Source: Parus major
Taxonomy: Eukaryota > Chordata > Aves > Passeriformes > Paridae
Direction of reading: 5' to 3'
DNA length: 64,000 nt
Assembly (NCBI RefSeq): GCF_001522545.3
Contig: NC_031771.1
Coordinates: 65,802,792-65,866,791, forward strand
Shown: piece by piece, positions 1 to 12,660 of the stretch
How positions within the stretch are numbered: position 1 is the first letter of the stretch
How the letters are laid out: every line of letters starts with the position of its first letter
Made by a program: the position numbers and the translations under genes
The notes under the pieces: generated by a model
What the model saw: the letters and a program-made list of their open reading frames with translations, nothing else
Databases searched by the model: none
Told to the model about the DNA's origin: nothing

Positions 1-1894
1 CTCCAATTTAACGCAGACCAAGTTCTACTTTCAGTACTTATATGGTCCCTGCTGCTGAGAGATGGGCTCGTTGTTCCCATGGAAATTTTTAGTACTCCTA
101 GAAAACGGTGCCAGCTGGAATATTCACCCTCTGAGTGTCCAGCAAGCAGCACTTTCCATTTCCTCAGTGAAAATCCTCTTGGCTCCAGCGAGCGCTGCAG
201 GAACCCACACACCCATGCAAACGAAGAATGACGCAGATTGGGATCTTGCAGATGGGAGCTGCAGATCTGAGGACAAGGAACAAAATTGGATGCTTCAGAA
301 CATGAGGTTCATCTCCTCCAGGTGTCAGTCAGGTCACCATATCTCAACTCTGTGACGTTGCACAGCAATAACAGATGTGCTCTGTGCAGGCAGGGCTGTG
401 CCAGCAGCACTCGTCCCTTTATCAGGCAGCTGCTTTTCTTGGTGCAGGCTCGTGGATTTCCAATAGTATCTATGAAAACAATCTTGTTTTGGAAAAACTT
501 TTGGAGTAATAGGTTTGAGGCTTTCTGCAAGTAACACTGGGCCAATTCTCAGCTGTTGACAGAAATAACTAATTGCATTATTTGCATATATTTTTAATTC
601 ATGGTGTCTCATTTCCTGTTTCCTTTTTTAGAATAACAAAAGCCCCTGATTGAGGTCCAGATTCTCAAACCTTTTGTTACTAAATAAACACTGAGTGATG
701 CTAGTTAAGAAAACAGCATGTAGATTTTCTTGGTTTTTAGGGAGGGTTTATGATTTTGGCTTCCTGGCTGAAATATATTTTGTGAAAAAAACATCCTGGG
801 ACTGATATATGAGTATATCCATACTAAAGTCACACTCAGCCATCGTGTTTCATTGGTATTCCTCACTGTGCTGTCCCTGTCCTCATGTACCAGAATGCAA
901 AGGACCTGGAAAATATCCAATGTTTGGAGCTTGGTATTCACTGGTGGAGCTGATGACCCACAGGGACAAAACTGGGATCCAGGGCAATGACACTCAAAAC
1001 CAAGATGTTTTTTCAGCATAATCTGGTTTTGCCTGAGGCAGATGCTCTTCCAGTTGTGCAGAATACACGGCACTCTTTAGTTTTTTCCCAGTTTCTTACA
1101 AGCTTTCCAGATGCTGGGGATCTGAGACAGCTTGAGCCAGACAAACCCAGATGGATGTCATGGGAATATGAGGTCTCTCAATTATCAGATACTGCTAGAA
1201 CTTTGCATTAACAGCTTTGGACCAGCCAAGTGTTGGAGTCAGAGGCCCAGAGTGTGTGCCCTTATCTTTGGTACCTGGCTCTGACATCCAAGAAAGCACT
1301 GAATTTCATATAACACCATGGAAACAACTGCTAAATAGAAAAACTAAGAGTGTGAGTGTGTAAATTAGAGAGTTGTCTTAAGTCACTGGGTGAAAAAATT
1401 AAAGTTTAGAGTTTAAGCTAGTTTAAAAAACAAAAGACAAGATGGAGGATTTAGGGTGTTGTCTCTTCATCGTCTTCTAGAAGTTTTTGAGTAGTAATAA
1501 GTGATTGAATGAAAAGTGCCACAGTGCAGCACACAAGTGTTAGGTCATTGAGTCACTAAGAAAAATAATTTACTTGGCATTTGTTAATTGGATAAATAGA
1601 AATATAAAAAACCTTCAAGTTCTTTGTTAGCCATTTTGCACCTTTCTATCTTAGTGCACATAGCTCCTTGTACCCTGTATACATGAAATGTAGATAAGAG
1701 AAGAATAAACAACCAGGTCCAAACAAGAGAAAACTGCTTCTCATCAATCTTCAGTCCAAGAGAGAAAAAGAACCCAGCCACAAGTGCCCCATGAGGACAG
1801 CCAAGAACTTTGTCTACACCTTCCCATGGGTTTGTGCCCTTAACCCACCTCAGGCTCTTAAATGTACCCTGACCACGCAGCCCAGCTCTGTTGT
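1..1894. other. Unique non-coding sequence, no gene seen
   Basis: No recognisable repeat, RNA gene or coding exon is seen. Reading frames here are all under about 125 codons, overlap on both strands and resemble no family I know. The part from about 1330 to 1620 is AT-rich with short A and T runs. The stretch ends where CR1 homology begins. Confidence 0.6.
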
Positions 1895-2290
1895 GCAAGA
1901 GACAGGCTGAGAGCTGGGGATGTTCAGCCTGGAGAAGAGAAAGGTTCCAGGGAGATCTTATTGTGGCATCTCAGTACTTGAAGAGGACCTATAAAAAACA
2001 GGGAGAGAGACTTTTTATACTGGCAAATAGAAATAGAAGGAGGGGGAATTATTTTAAACAAAAAGGGATTTAGATTAAATGCTCAGAAAAAAAGTCTTCC
2101 CTGTGAAAGTGGGGGAGGTTCTGGCACAGACTGCCCAGAAAAACTGTGGCTATCCCTGGAAGGGTCCAAGGCCAGGTTGGACTGGGCTTAGAGCAGCCTG
2201 GGATAGTGGAAGGTGTCCCTGCCCTTGGCAGGGGTGGTTGGAACTGGATGGTCTCTTAGATTTCTTCCACCACAAACCATTCTGTGAGAG
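1895..2290 (+). mobile_element. CR1 LINE fragment, 5'-truncated
   Basis: The plus strand follows the 3' part of a CR1 LINE. It begins in the 'ggctgagagctggggatgttcagcctgg' region that encodes the end of the ORF2 reverse-transcriptase protein (the frame reads a relic of ELGLFSLEKR). It continues through the 3' non-coding body ('gtccaaggccaggttgga', 'tggaaggtgtccctgccc') and ends at 'caaaccattctgtgagag', a decayed first unit of the ATTCTRTG tail. The reading frame is broken by stops and the copy is well diverged, so it is inactive. Confidence 0.92.
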
Positions 2291-2880
2291 TTTAAGGATC
2301 TCTTCATCAGTGCAGGGTGGTATAAGATGCTTGGAAGGAAAGGTGCAGTGGGGCAGTGAGACCAATCTACTTCAGCAGAGCAGAAAAGCTGAAAGATAAC
2401 CCACAGAAAATCAATGTGAGCATCACAACTCCGCTCAGATACCTGCTTAGCCATGCTTGCTTCTCAGTGTGGGTAGCAGCCCCCAAAATTACACCAGGGG
2501 GGCTTTAATTTTCAAATTAAATTTGTACTCCAAAACCTCGAGGCAGTAACTTGCTGAGCAGAGTTCTCTTTGTCTGTAGCAAGGATTGTGCTCTGAGTGC
2601 CAGCACATTGGCTCTCCAGGGTGGTCTCTGCAGTAAAGGAGCACTTGGGGTGTTACCCTGTTTCACTTGATAGAAAAAGCTTCAAGCCACATCAAGGCAG
2701 GGAGGTTTCTTAAAAGGGTCTAAACCAGATTCCAACTGGCTGCTCTACAGAGAGCTCTGCTCATTTTGCCCTGTGAGATTGTGCCTCACCCACTTCCATC
2801 ACCTCAAAATCAGCTTCAGGAATGGTTTGCAAGCAACTATGTGACAAAGCTTCAGCATTCTTGGGTGTTTCGGTTTTTTA
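2291..2880. other. Unique spacer between two CR1 copies
   Basis: Nothing recognisable beyond ordinary unique sequence. It separates a plus-strand CR1 copy from a minus-strand one. Confidence 0.5.
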
Positions 2881-3378
2881 ATATAGGATTATAAATGTTT
2901 TGGCTTGAAAGGGTCCGTTCAAGGTGTTTATCTCTGTTTATCACAGTCTAGTCCAAGTTTTCTGTCATGGGCAGGGACAACTTCAACTAGATCAGGTTGC
3001 TCAAAGCCCTGTCCAAGCTGACCTTGAATATTTCCAAGTATGGGGCAGCCACCACCTCTCTGGGTAGCCTACGCCAGTGTTACATCACCTCATTGTTTAA
3101 AAATTTCTTCCTTGTATCTTATCTGATAACAGACAAGAGTTAACCCCTTTTAGTTTAAAACCCTTGTCCTGCTGCAGCAGACCCTGCTAAAATTCCATCC
3201 TCATCTTTCCTCATTTCCTTTAGGTATTGGAAGACTCATGAGGTCTCACCAGACCCTTCCCTGCTCCAAGATGAACACCACAAACCTCAGCCTGTCTCAA
3301 CAGCACTCACAGCATCTTCATGGCCTCCTCTGCACTCATTCCAGAAGGGCCTCATCTTTTCCTTGCTGAACACGAGCA
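2881..3378 (-). mobile_element. CR1 LINE fragment, old and diverged
   Basis: Read on the minus strand this is a CR1 3' region. On the plus strand one sees the complement in order: a decayed tail near 2881-2900, 'gtcatgggcagggacaact', 'agatcaggttgctcaaagcc', 'tctctgggtagcc', 'tttagtttaaaaccc' and 'taggtattggaagactcatg', and finally a diverged match to the 'cctcctctggactcgctcc' segment. About 500 bases remain, one of the longer copies here. The many substitutions and small indels suggest an old insertion. The 5' limit near 3378 is approximate. Confidence 0.88.
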
Positions 3379-4798
3379 TTAACTCAGGTATTTAATAGCA
3401 AATTGGCCCAATGCAGTCACAGGTTAAGACAGGCCAAGAAGATCCAGCTCTCCCCGTGCCCAGCAGAGCTCTCCAGAGAGCTGCAAGGATCCACTTGCAC
3501 CTCCTGGAATTCTGGGGTGAGAAGCAATGGGGAAGTACAAGGCACTCGCCTATTCCATAGGTACCTTTTGCCAGGCCTTGACCTTTCAGATTCCTGTTCC
3601 ATGTCTCCTCCCTGGAAGAAAAGTGAGGAGTTTCACTCCTGCTTCTCAACTGCAGCAGCATAGATTTTACCAGGGCATAAAAACAGTAATCTGTGTTGCT
3701 CCCTTCCTTTAAACCTTTAAAAGGGAGTTTTGTCTTCCCATGAACTCTGTTTCTGCTCTGTAATTTGAACTTGCTAAGAGGAACCTGGCATTTTAAAACT
3801 GATAGAGATTTCTGATCTGAGATGCTGATGCTTGAAGGGACCTGTGTCACCAAGCCTTCTCCCTGCCTCAGCTGGTGTTATTTCCTGAGGTTTAGGTGGA
3901 TTGTTCCTTTTTTGGTTCTCTCATTGATCTGTCTCATTCCACATTTCAGTATTTTTCTCAGCCAAGGGTGTATATATTATCTCTCTCTTTTACTCCAACA
4001 GAAAAAAATCCTTCAAGACCATGAGCTCTGCACTGATCTCAGACCAAGATATCCTGCTCTCATTTTCCACTCTGCTTTCACAGCTTAGTGTGAAGCAGTT
4101 AGGATGAGAGATGACTATCTCCCTCAGAAGAACACTTATGTTGTTTAGCTCCATATGATTTTGTGATATTTAACTCATTCTTACAGCATGTGACCAGTCT
4201 CACACAACTAAGGAGCTCAGGGACTTTTGGAAATGTGTTCTATTTGCATTTCCAGCTGTCTACCAACTTCAGAAAACCTGATCTTTGCTTATGTACATCA
4301 CATGCTAAGACACTGTGCTTTAACTTGATTGCAGAAATCTTACCTTGTGAGAGGTATTACAACCTACCCTAGAATTATTAACCCAGGTTCTTGTTAATAA
4401 ATCCCTTAGAGGGGATTAGAGAAACGACACTGAATGACCAATATTTGTAAATACACACATTCAGGGTTCATTGTAGAACAATTTGGTTGCATAGGAAAAC
4501 TGCTATGGAGCCATTTTGGTTGTTATTATCTATAGTTAAAGGCAACATAAAAGCATAAAAATATCACTTGAAAAAATGTGTAAGAAAGAGAAAAAGATCT
4601 TACCACCCATAGGCTCTATAATGAGACTTAGTGCAATTCCACTGTCTATTGGTCATAGACCAAACCCATCAGAGGGTGAATTTAGTTTATATCCACTCAG
4701 GTTCAGGCAGGAACACCCAGGTACCGCCCCTGGGGCGGGGAGCTCCAGCTGGGTAAAGTTGTGTTGTTGATCAAGGACACCTGGATGTGGAATGTTGT
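3379..4798. other. Unique sequence leading to the first gap
   Basis: No gene or repeat is recognised. The first 300 bases are fairly GC-rich and hold overlapping short open frames on both strands (longest about 150 codons) without family resemblance. The end next to the gap contains a GC-box palindrome, listed separately. Confidence 0.5.
4724..4739. promoter_or_regulatory. GC-box (Sp1/KLF-type) palindrome
   Basis: CCGCCCC, a single T, then GGGGCGG form a perfect 15-base inverted repeat, and the right arm runs on as GGGGCGGGG, a consensus GC box. GC boxes are bound by Sp1/KLF factors in vertebrate promoters and CpG islands. It lies about 60 bases before a run of N, so a GC-rich element could be hidden in the gap. 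Whether it works as a promoter element is unknown. Confidence 0.4.
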
Positions 4799-5573
4799 NN
4801 NNNNNNNNNNNNNNNNNNNNNNNNNNNNNNNNNNNNNNNNNNNNNNNNNNNNNNNNNNNNNNNNNNNNNNNNNNNNNNNNNNNNNNNNNNNNNNNNNNNN
4901 NNNNNNNNNNNNNNNNNNNNNNNNNNNNNNNNNNNNNNNNNNNNNNNNNNNNNNNNNNNNNNNNNNNNNNNNNNNNNNNNNNNNNNNNNNNNNNNNNNNN
5001 NNNNNNNNNNNNNNNNNNNNNNNNNNNNNNNNNNNNNNNNNNNNNNNNNNNNNNNNNNNNNNNNNNNNNNNNNNNNNNNNNNNNNNNNNNNNNNNNNNNN
5101 NNNNNNNNNNNNNNNNNNNNNNNNNNNNNNNNNNNNNNNNNNNNNNNNNNNNNNNNNNNNNNNNNNNNNNNNNNNNNNNNNNNNNNNNNNNNNNNNNNNN
5201 NNNNNNNNNNNNNNNNNNNNNNNNNNNNNNNNNNNNNNNNNNNNNNNNNNNNNNNNNNNNNNNNNNNNNNNNNNNNNNNNNNNNNNNNNNNNNNNNNNNN
5301 NNNNNNNNNNNNNNNNNNNNNNNNNNNNNNNNNNNNNNNNNNNNNNNNNNNNNNNNNNNNNNNNNNNNNNNNNNNNNNNNNNNNNNNNNNNNNNNNNNNN
5401 NNNNNNNNNNNNNNNNNNNNNNNNNNNNNNNNNNNNNNNNNNNNNNNNNNNNNNNNNNNNNNNNNNNNNNNNNNNNNNNNNNNNNNNNNNNNNNNNNNNN
5501 NNNNNNNNNNNNNNNNNNNNNNNNNNNNNNNNNNNNNNNNNNNNNNNNNNNNNNNNNNNNNNNNNNNNNNNNN
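4799..5573. other. Assembly gap, 775 N
   Basis: A continuous run of undetermined bases. Open reading frames that appear to cross it are artefacts of untranslated N. The length is not a round placeholder, so it was probably estimated from read pairs or maps. The left flank is GC-rich, the right flank is ordinary sequence. Confidence 0.99.
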
Positions 5574-6747
5574 CTTGCAGTTTTCAATGTCAGCATTGTT
5601 GAAGCCATGGAAACATCAACCATTCAGTCTCTCACAGGAGATGATGCTTAATTGCTAAATGTTCCTTCCAAAGGGATAAAACTTCTTCTCCTCAGCAAAT
5701 CCAGAGCCAGTGGAGAGGAACAGACATGGACTTGGCTCTCTCCTGTCTCCTGCTTAGACAGTGCCCACAAAAGCATGAACTCTTCAGTGCAAAGACTGTT
5801 TGTGTTTGAAAGAGTGACGAGTGGCAGCTTTCCTAAATAAATGATAATATTTTAATGGAAGAAAGAAGAATAATCCAATCAGGAGAATGTGGCAGTTTGG
5901 CTGACAAACAGAAATACTGGGGTAAGCTCCTGCAGGTGCTGAGGAGTGAAGTCTGGCAGGGTGGTAGAGCAACTGTGATGTGCAGAGCAACAAAAATCTT
6001 TAGTGGCAGTTCTCACCCACCAGTTCTTTTCTAGAAGTTTATTATATTGAATAGAGCCCTTTCTCAGACCAGACTGAGTCTGGATTCTTGGAAATTTGAC
6101 AAAAATATCTCCTGAGAACTGGCCTGTTTCCTCTCTTTCCAGGCTGACCTTTTAATGAGGTCTCATTTTGCTTCCATAAGCTGAGAACAGAGTGTACGAG
6201 ACCAGCACAAAATGTGCATTGTCTTTCTAGGATTTCACATCTGGTTTATTCTCCTGCACATTTCCACTTTCTAGGGAAACAAATCCTAGGATGGTTTTCT
6301 TTGCCCTACAGTGAGAGATGCTGTTCTTTGAGCAATGAGTAAACTTACCTTTAAAACCACCTCTGTTCTCAGAAGTCCTAAAACAGTCCCTTTTTCACTG
6401 TAATTTCTTTCATAATTTCAAACAACTCTTCTGCTTATAATGGTTTTAGCTGTTTGGTTGGATTTTTTTTTCCCAGACAGATAAATGGAGTGTGAGCATT
6501 GGTTGTGTTCCTGAAATAAGGATGAGGAAAGCTTTTTTATCTCACTTCTAACGATATCACATTCTGTGGGATTTCTTTTTCCAATGCAAAGCCTAATCCT
6601 GGTCTCACTCTAAGGATCAACCATCATTAGAATGTCCAATTAGATGTGTGATGCCCAGTTAGATTTATATTGCATGGCTCCCCAGCATGGTTGTGTTTGC
6701 TGAAGAAGATCCAATTTTAAGTTCATCACTCTCCAATCTAACACACA
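5574..6747. other. Unique non-coding sequence
   Basis: Ordinary mixed sequence with T-rich stretches near 6400-6480. No exon, RNA gene or interspersed repeat was recognised. Confidence 0.5.
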
Positions 6748-6992
6748 ACAAGAGGAAACAGCCTCACGTTGTGCCAGGGCATGTTTAGATTGTCTGTCAG
6801 GGAAAATTTCTCCATGGAAAGGGCTGTCCAGCCCTGGCACAGCTGCACAGGGCAGTGGTGGAATCCCCATCCCTGGAGGGGTTTAAAAGACACTTTGGGA
6901 CGTGGGTTAGTGGTGGCCTTGGCAGTGCTGGGGAAACAGTCAGGCTTGATGATCTTAAAATTCTTTTCCAACCCAAATGACTCTGTGATCTA
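6748..6992 (+). mobile_element. CR1 LINE 3' fragment (type b)
   Basis: The plus strand starts in the 'aacaagaggaaacagcctca' segment, passes 'agggctgtccagccctggca', 'catccctggaggggtttaaa', 'ggtggccttggcagtgctgg' and 'gatgatcttaaaattctttt', and ends at 'aaatgactctgtgatc', a single decayed tail unit. About 245 bases remain, all from the 3' end, which is the typical outcome of incomplete CR1 reverse transcription. Open frames on either strand here are shadows of the repeat. Confidence 0.93.
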
Positions 6993-8949
6993 CCAGAGAA
7001 TCACAGCACACTGCTCTGCACTGCTGTCCTGCAGGTGAAAATTCCATCTTTATCCTGCTGGATGTTTAATTGAAAAGCTCTGAGCCAACATGTAGATATT
7101 TTCCAGCACTTTCTTGCAGCTTAGATCGAAAAGACAAGGGATAGAAAATAACTGCTTGATGGGAGACAGGGATTCATGCACCTGCTCCTCAGATAAGTGA
7201 TGGAGAGCGAAGTGTTCACACTCCTGATAATCGTGATAAAGCAGAGCTGGGCACTTGTAAGGGTTTGAAAAATGGAAGTGATAATATTTCGTAGATGTGC
7301 TCACACAGACATAATCCTTGTTTACAGGACCATTTCTTAAATGGTGTTTTGGTCTGTAGATCTCAGCAACAGCTTTAACTGATCAAAACACATTCACCCA
7401 CAGAAGAAAATAAATAGCTTGGTACAAAAGGATGATGGCCTTGGGTATTCCAGGGTGAGACAGCAAAAAACTTGTGACTTACTCCTGCAATTCCTCCCAG
7501 TCTTTACCATTGGTAAAAGGTGTGGATTCAGCCTGTCAGGTCAAAGGAGGAGGGACATGATAGCAACAAGCACTAGAGTGCGAGTTCCTAGGTTTGGGAG
7601 AGACTTTTATTATATAAATGACATATTTTTAAGAGCAAACCAGAAAACTTTTAGTGGATGTCTCAGGCAGAACCTCAAGGACAGCTGGAAGTCACAAGGC
7701 AGCCACTGAAGGCAGGATTTGTTGGGCTGCTCAGGGCAGGGATTGGGATGCCCGAGGCTTTCTGAAGGCAGCTGGCACATCTCATTAGCTGGGAGAGAAA
7801 ACAGAACCCAGACAAATGAAGAGCTCAGCTCTGGACAAATACAACTTCAGGGTGACTTTGAAAACTGGATTCTAGTGTTGTCTCATGTCAACAGCTCATT
7901 ATTGCACCGTGTAAAGTCCCTGAGATGGTAAAATATGAGGGACTGATACTCTCCATCTCCTGGTTGCTCCAGATAAGGATCACAGAGCTGGTACTGAGTT
8001 ATTAAATTTAGAGATGCAAAAGTTATTCCTTGTGCATATATTTTACTACTTTTATGATGCATAATCCATGTTTTTCTGTGAAAGAAATTAAATCATGTTT
8101 ATAAGGACTTCCCTCCTTCTTCCATGAGCCTCTTACAGATTGTTTGCTGCAGGAGCTAGAGAGATTCATTTGATTTTTGTAACATATGGTCCTATGGACT
8201 TTAATTTTAGTCTGATTTTCTTCATTCTGGTAAAAAAAAAAATGGGGTCAATTTACATATGTGAAAACTGCCTCTTCAGCCTCTTCTTCCTTTCCTCACT
8301 TGAAGCTCATTGATTTTCTCTGGACAGCTCCTCTGGGAGCTGCAGAGAGATCAATATTTGAAGAAATGGTGAGGCAGCTGTAACCTCACTAAATCTACCC
8401 AAAAGAAATAATTCAATATTAACTCAGATGATTTTCTCTTGTGGTTAAATCAAATGGACATTTAATAGAACTATCAGTATTTTGCTATATAAGTTAAAAA
8501 TAAAGGTAAACACGTGAAAGGGCACCACGTTAGTGCCATGCACTGAAGCCAAAATTAATTAAAGCAATGACCTCTGGGCCAGACTTGTGGCTGCGTGCAA
8601 GGAAAACTCTGTTAAGTTCTCAGTTCAAAGGCTCCATTTCAATAAATTCACTTTCAATTTAAAGCACGGTGAGGCTGCTGCTGCAGCCTTCATTTTGGAA
8701 ATTTTATGTGGCTGTAGGGCCACAGGAGCATGAGGAGATTGATGCTGAACTGATGATTTTTGGGCATGGATTAACTTCAGGGACTTTAGGACAAGGACTG
8801 GAGAAGCCAAACAATGATCCTGAGATGTGACCACATCCCCTGAAGAACCTCTCCTCTGATACATCTCAAAACTGGCAATAAATATTTATAACATGGATCA
8901 GGCACCTACAGATTTCTATTTATTACTGTCAGAAACAAATGATATACTG
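6993..8949. other. Unique non-coding sequence
   Basis: No gene or repeat recognised. The frames at 7419-7709 and 7719-7931 are short, without domain signatures. An A run at 8232-8242 is the only low-complexity piece noted. Confidence 0.5.
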
Positions 8950-8950
8950 A

Positions 8951-8992
8951 TTTAATCATCATTGCAATCATTTAATCATCATTTAATCATCG
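8951..8992. repeat. Short imperfect tandem repeat, unit ATTTAATCATC
   Basis: An 11-base unit (ATTTAATCATC) occurs three times, with a diverged 9-base copy (attgcaatc) between the first and second. It is a small local duplication rather than a known repeat family. Confidence 0.75.
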
Positions 8993-9517
8993 GTGCTTCC
9001 ACTTGTATCCCATCCTGGTTCTGAATTGCCCAAGAATTTAGAGCCTTTGCCACAGAGGATAAACACTCTTGCACTGGTGGCTGTTTCCCTTCAGCCACTC
9101 CTTCTCTCACTGGGAATGGACAATTTCACGTCAAAAATTAGATCTTCTGTGAATTTGACATGAAAATACCTGGCAAACGCTGTCTGGAACACTGTGGCTC
9201 AACCACTGGCAGTAGAAAAACTTATTTTAGTAGTAAATTAACAACAGCAAAAGAAGCTGGTGTGTTTTGCAGGTTTGACATTCGAGGCACTGAGACAGTA
9301 AATACAATTTACAATTTGGTCAGGACATAGATTACAGTTTTCCATGCCCTTCCACACTCAGCACAAGAACAAGGACACCGATTTTTGATTAACAGCAGTA
9401 AAGACACAAGGAGAATTCTTCTGTGAGGTGACAGAAAAAAACCCCAGGACTTCAAAATTTAAAAAGTCAGAGGTTTATGCAGGAGATGGTTTCCATTGGG
9501 AGGGGAAAACTCATTGA
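8993..9517. other. Unique sequence with an imperfect inverted repeat
   Basis: Nothing gene-like. Near 9124-9165 TTTCACGTCAAA is followed about 20 bases later by TTTGACATGAAA, its reverse complement with one mismatch. Confidence 0.5.
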
Positions 9518-9553
9518 ATTTTATTTTATTTTATTTTATTTTATTTCATTTTG
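9518..9553. repeat. (ATTTT)n microsatellite
   Basis: About seven ATTTT units, the last with a T-to-C change, followed by T/G-rich sequence. Such tracts are often length-polymorphic. Confidence 0.93.
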
Positions 9554-12500
9554 TTGTTGTGTTTTTGTGATGCACACAAGTATTGGTAAAGAAACTATTG
9601 AGTTTTTGCCCCTTCCTGCCAGGGAACAATATAATTTTAAAAATACTTTTTTCAATTTATTCAATGATAGTCTTTCAAAGCCAACTAGACTTAAATTTAA
9701 AGTTAAGGATTTGGCTTCTAGAATCTGCTTTCTGGCACTCAAACTTCTGCTGGCATCATCCAGTCTTTCTTTCTCCCAAAAAATATCTAATATGTTGGCT
9801 TTAAATCTGGTAATTTAAAAATATATATATAGATAAGTTGCTTAAATGTTTTCCAAAGGTTATCCTACCTTTTATGGAATTAGTGACATTTCATTCCACT
9901 ATAACATTAATCCAAGATCACAAAATGATAATGGGAAGGGGTCAAGAAGAATTTAACCTAGCAAAATGCAAAAATAAAAATCCCCAAATAACAAATAACC
10001 AAAATACAATAATATCAATTATTTTAAATGTGGAATTTGATATCAAAGCTGAAGAAGTAAGCCTTGGCATTTTGTTGCTCTGCTAAAATTGATCTGTGTG
10101 CCAACAGAAATGCCAGCTGTGGGTTTTAATGTAAAAGGCTTTGTCAAAGGGATATTTTTTGATATTTTTTTCTTTCAATGAATCAATAGATTCCATCTTG
10201 GTGTCTCTTCCTGCCTTCCCTGACACACCACTGTTGGCTGAGTGTAAAAGGAAGGGCTAGGGCTGATTCACATCTGAATAACTGTGCTGTAATGTACATA
10301 TTGATGTCTGAATTGCCAAAAAGAGCTTAATTTTTGTTCTGAATTATGCAAAGGAAGAATATTCTACTTTAGTTGTATGACTCTTGCCTTAAACCACGAG
10401 GTTTTCTCCTCACCATTTGCCACCTCTGTGGCATAGTTACTTCAACAAAATTCCCTTTCCCAGCAGTTTGCTGGGTGAAAACTCTTCCCTCCAGATGTTC
10501 TGCTCGCAGCCAGCACAGATAAATGATCTGCTCCAAGTCCTTTGCCCAGCATGTGGGAATGCATAAATTATTGGCACCACCTATTGGTGAAAAAGGCAAA
10601 TTATACAGGATCTGTGGGTTGGTTGAAATCCCTTCGGTAAATATGGCTTCAAACATCGCTCCTGCTTTGATTTATTTAATGGTGTGACCCAGCAAGGCCA
10701 CTCAAGCTTTGCATCTCCCTGTGCCAGAGACAAATTTGAGTTCAGTGGTGATTTGGGGTACATTTGGCAAGGGGTCACACAACAGAGGAGGAGACAGGGC
10801 ATGAACATACAGGTGGAGCAGGTCTCCTGGGTCCCACATTGTTTTAAGTGGTTTTTTTCCCTTAAAATGCAAGCAAAGATGAAAAGGGTTTTCCCGCTCC
10901 ATCACAAGCAGCAGCCACAGCTGGTCCATGAGTCACAAATCAAAGTGGAGCCTTTGGCTCTTGTGACCAGGAAAGTGTGATGCAGGGCTTGCTGAGACAG
11001 GTGCAAAATGATGGGAATTTCATGAGTAAAACCCAGGAAATCCTGGTATCTATGCACAAGATGGTGATGTGAAAGGAGCTGCAAAGATCAAACCCATGAT
11101 CTGGAGGCAGAAGCACCTGCATTTTTAATTCCTGTGCTCATCCTGATTCTTGTGTCTCTGGGGATGTTTTTTTACTGTGAAACAAGGCTGAGTTGAGATT
11201 TTTGTGGTGACCCTCAAAGAGCAGAAGGCAGTGGGAGGGATCTGAAAATGTAGATGTTCTGAATAATTTCCTGCCAAGAAGTTTTCACTTGAATTATCCA
11301 TTGTAGGCTGGAAGTGGTGGAAAACCCCTGGCCCAGGGGATATGTTGGTTCTTTGTGGTTCCTGATGAACAGAATGACTTGCATTTTCACTGACTAAAAG
11401 AGAGGGGAAAGAGGGAATGGCATTTTGCTTCAGGCTGCTTTTTTTGAAATGCCAAAGAGTTATTTTGTGTTGATATTAGCCCTAAGTTATCTGCTGAGAT
11501 GAATTTTTAGCTCTTGGTGTGCTAAACTATGTATTCAGGAAAGAGCACTGGACTGGCTCAGCATGAACTAATTGAAATGTGGAAGGGATCTGATGGATAC
11601 TTTACTAATATTGCAACTTATCCTCCAAACTTCCCTTGAGGGTTTTTTCCCCTTCCTAGACTTGGAAAAAACTCTTCCCTTTCTCTCTGAAATCTCCCAC
11701 ATGAAGGATATCTATTTGTTATTCTGGAGGTCCAGGTTATTTGCTGTCATTACCTTGCCCAGCAGGAAGGGCTCTTGTGCTCCAGTTTTTTGGAAATATT
11801 AGAAATAAGTGAGGACACTCAATAGACACAGACTTTCTGAAATTTATGAAGCAGTGTTTGATCTGTCTACAAGGTGTATTCAGACACTGCCATGACCTAA
11901 ACTTTACCATATCTGAGTATGGTGCTCTGTGGAGTAGAGCTGTGCAAATAGCTCATATACCTCCATTTATTTTAAAAGAAAATATTCTTCTACACATGTT
12001 CAATTTTAACTTTACTAGCACATGGATGGGCCAATGCTAATGACAGAGAAAAATTAACTTGCCAGTAAGTTGTACTAACCTGTCAGAAAGGACATTTTTA
12101 AAGGTGTTCCATCATGTCTGAGCTGCTGCCTCAAATAAGTGGCAGGGAAGCTTCAGCCTTCAGAGGATCCATTTTTTCTCAAAAATACATCTCTGCTGCA
12201 AAACCCAACCAGAATATTTATTTATAATGGGTGTCTATTTTCATTAGACAAGCTGAGGACAGATAATAAAAGCTTGGTGGCTGAATTTAGAAAGCACCAA
12301 TTTTTATTACTACTATTTGGATTTGTGAACCAGGCAGTGATCCACAGATCACCACCATGGTGTGAATCCACTTTAAATGGGATGAGAAAAGAGTAGGGAT
12401 TTCCTCAATCCAACAATTAGGATAACAAACCCTTTCCTGACAGCTTCTATGCTCAGGGAGACTTAGAGCATCCTGCATAGTTTGTACCCGTGACATGCAG

Positions 12501-12566
12501 CATGGCACTAAGCAGGTCTTGACCAGGGAATGGTCACATTTTATGACAAAAGGTCTGGGGAAAAAA
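9554..12566. other. Unique, partly AT-rich sequence
   Basis: The part from 9600 to 10350 is AT-rich with A and T runs, including two near-identical GATATTTTTT motifs at 10151-10168. No CR1 tail, RNA gene or exon is recognised. Open frames are at most about 113 codons and have no family resemblance. Confidence 0.5.
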
Positions 12567-12660
12567 ATACATATAATATATAATTATATATATATATATA
12601 TATAATATTATATATATATATATATATAATTAATATATTTATATAATATATAAAAATATA
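12567..12660. repeat. AT-dinucleotide-rich low-complexity tract
   Basis: About 95 bases of almost pure A and T, mostly TA/AT alternation broken by TAATTATA and AATATTA interruptions. Alternating AT is self-complementary, can extrude as a hairpin or cruciform, and is prone to length change and assembly error. Confidence 0.93.

Noticed and set aside
3819..3850. 'gcttgaagggacctgtgtca' resembling a CR1 start
   Set aside because: No tail on the left and no CR1 body on the right.
4703..5658. Long open frames across the first gap
   Set aside because: They are open only because N codons are not counted as stops.
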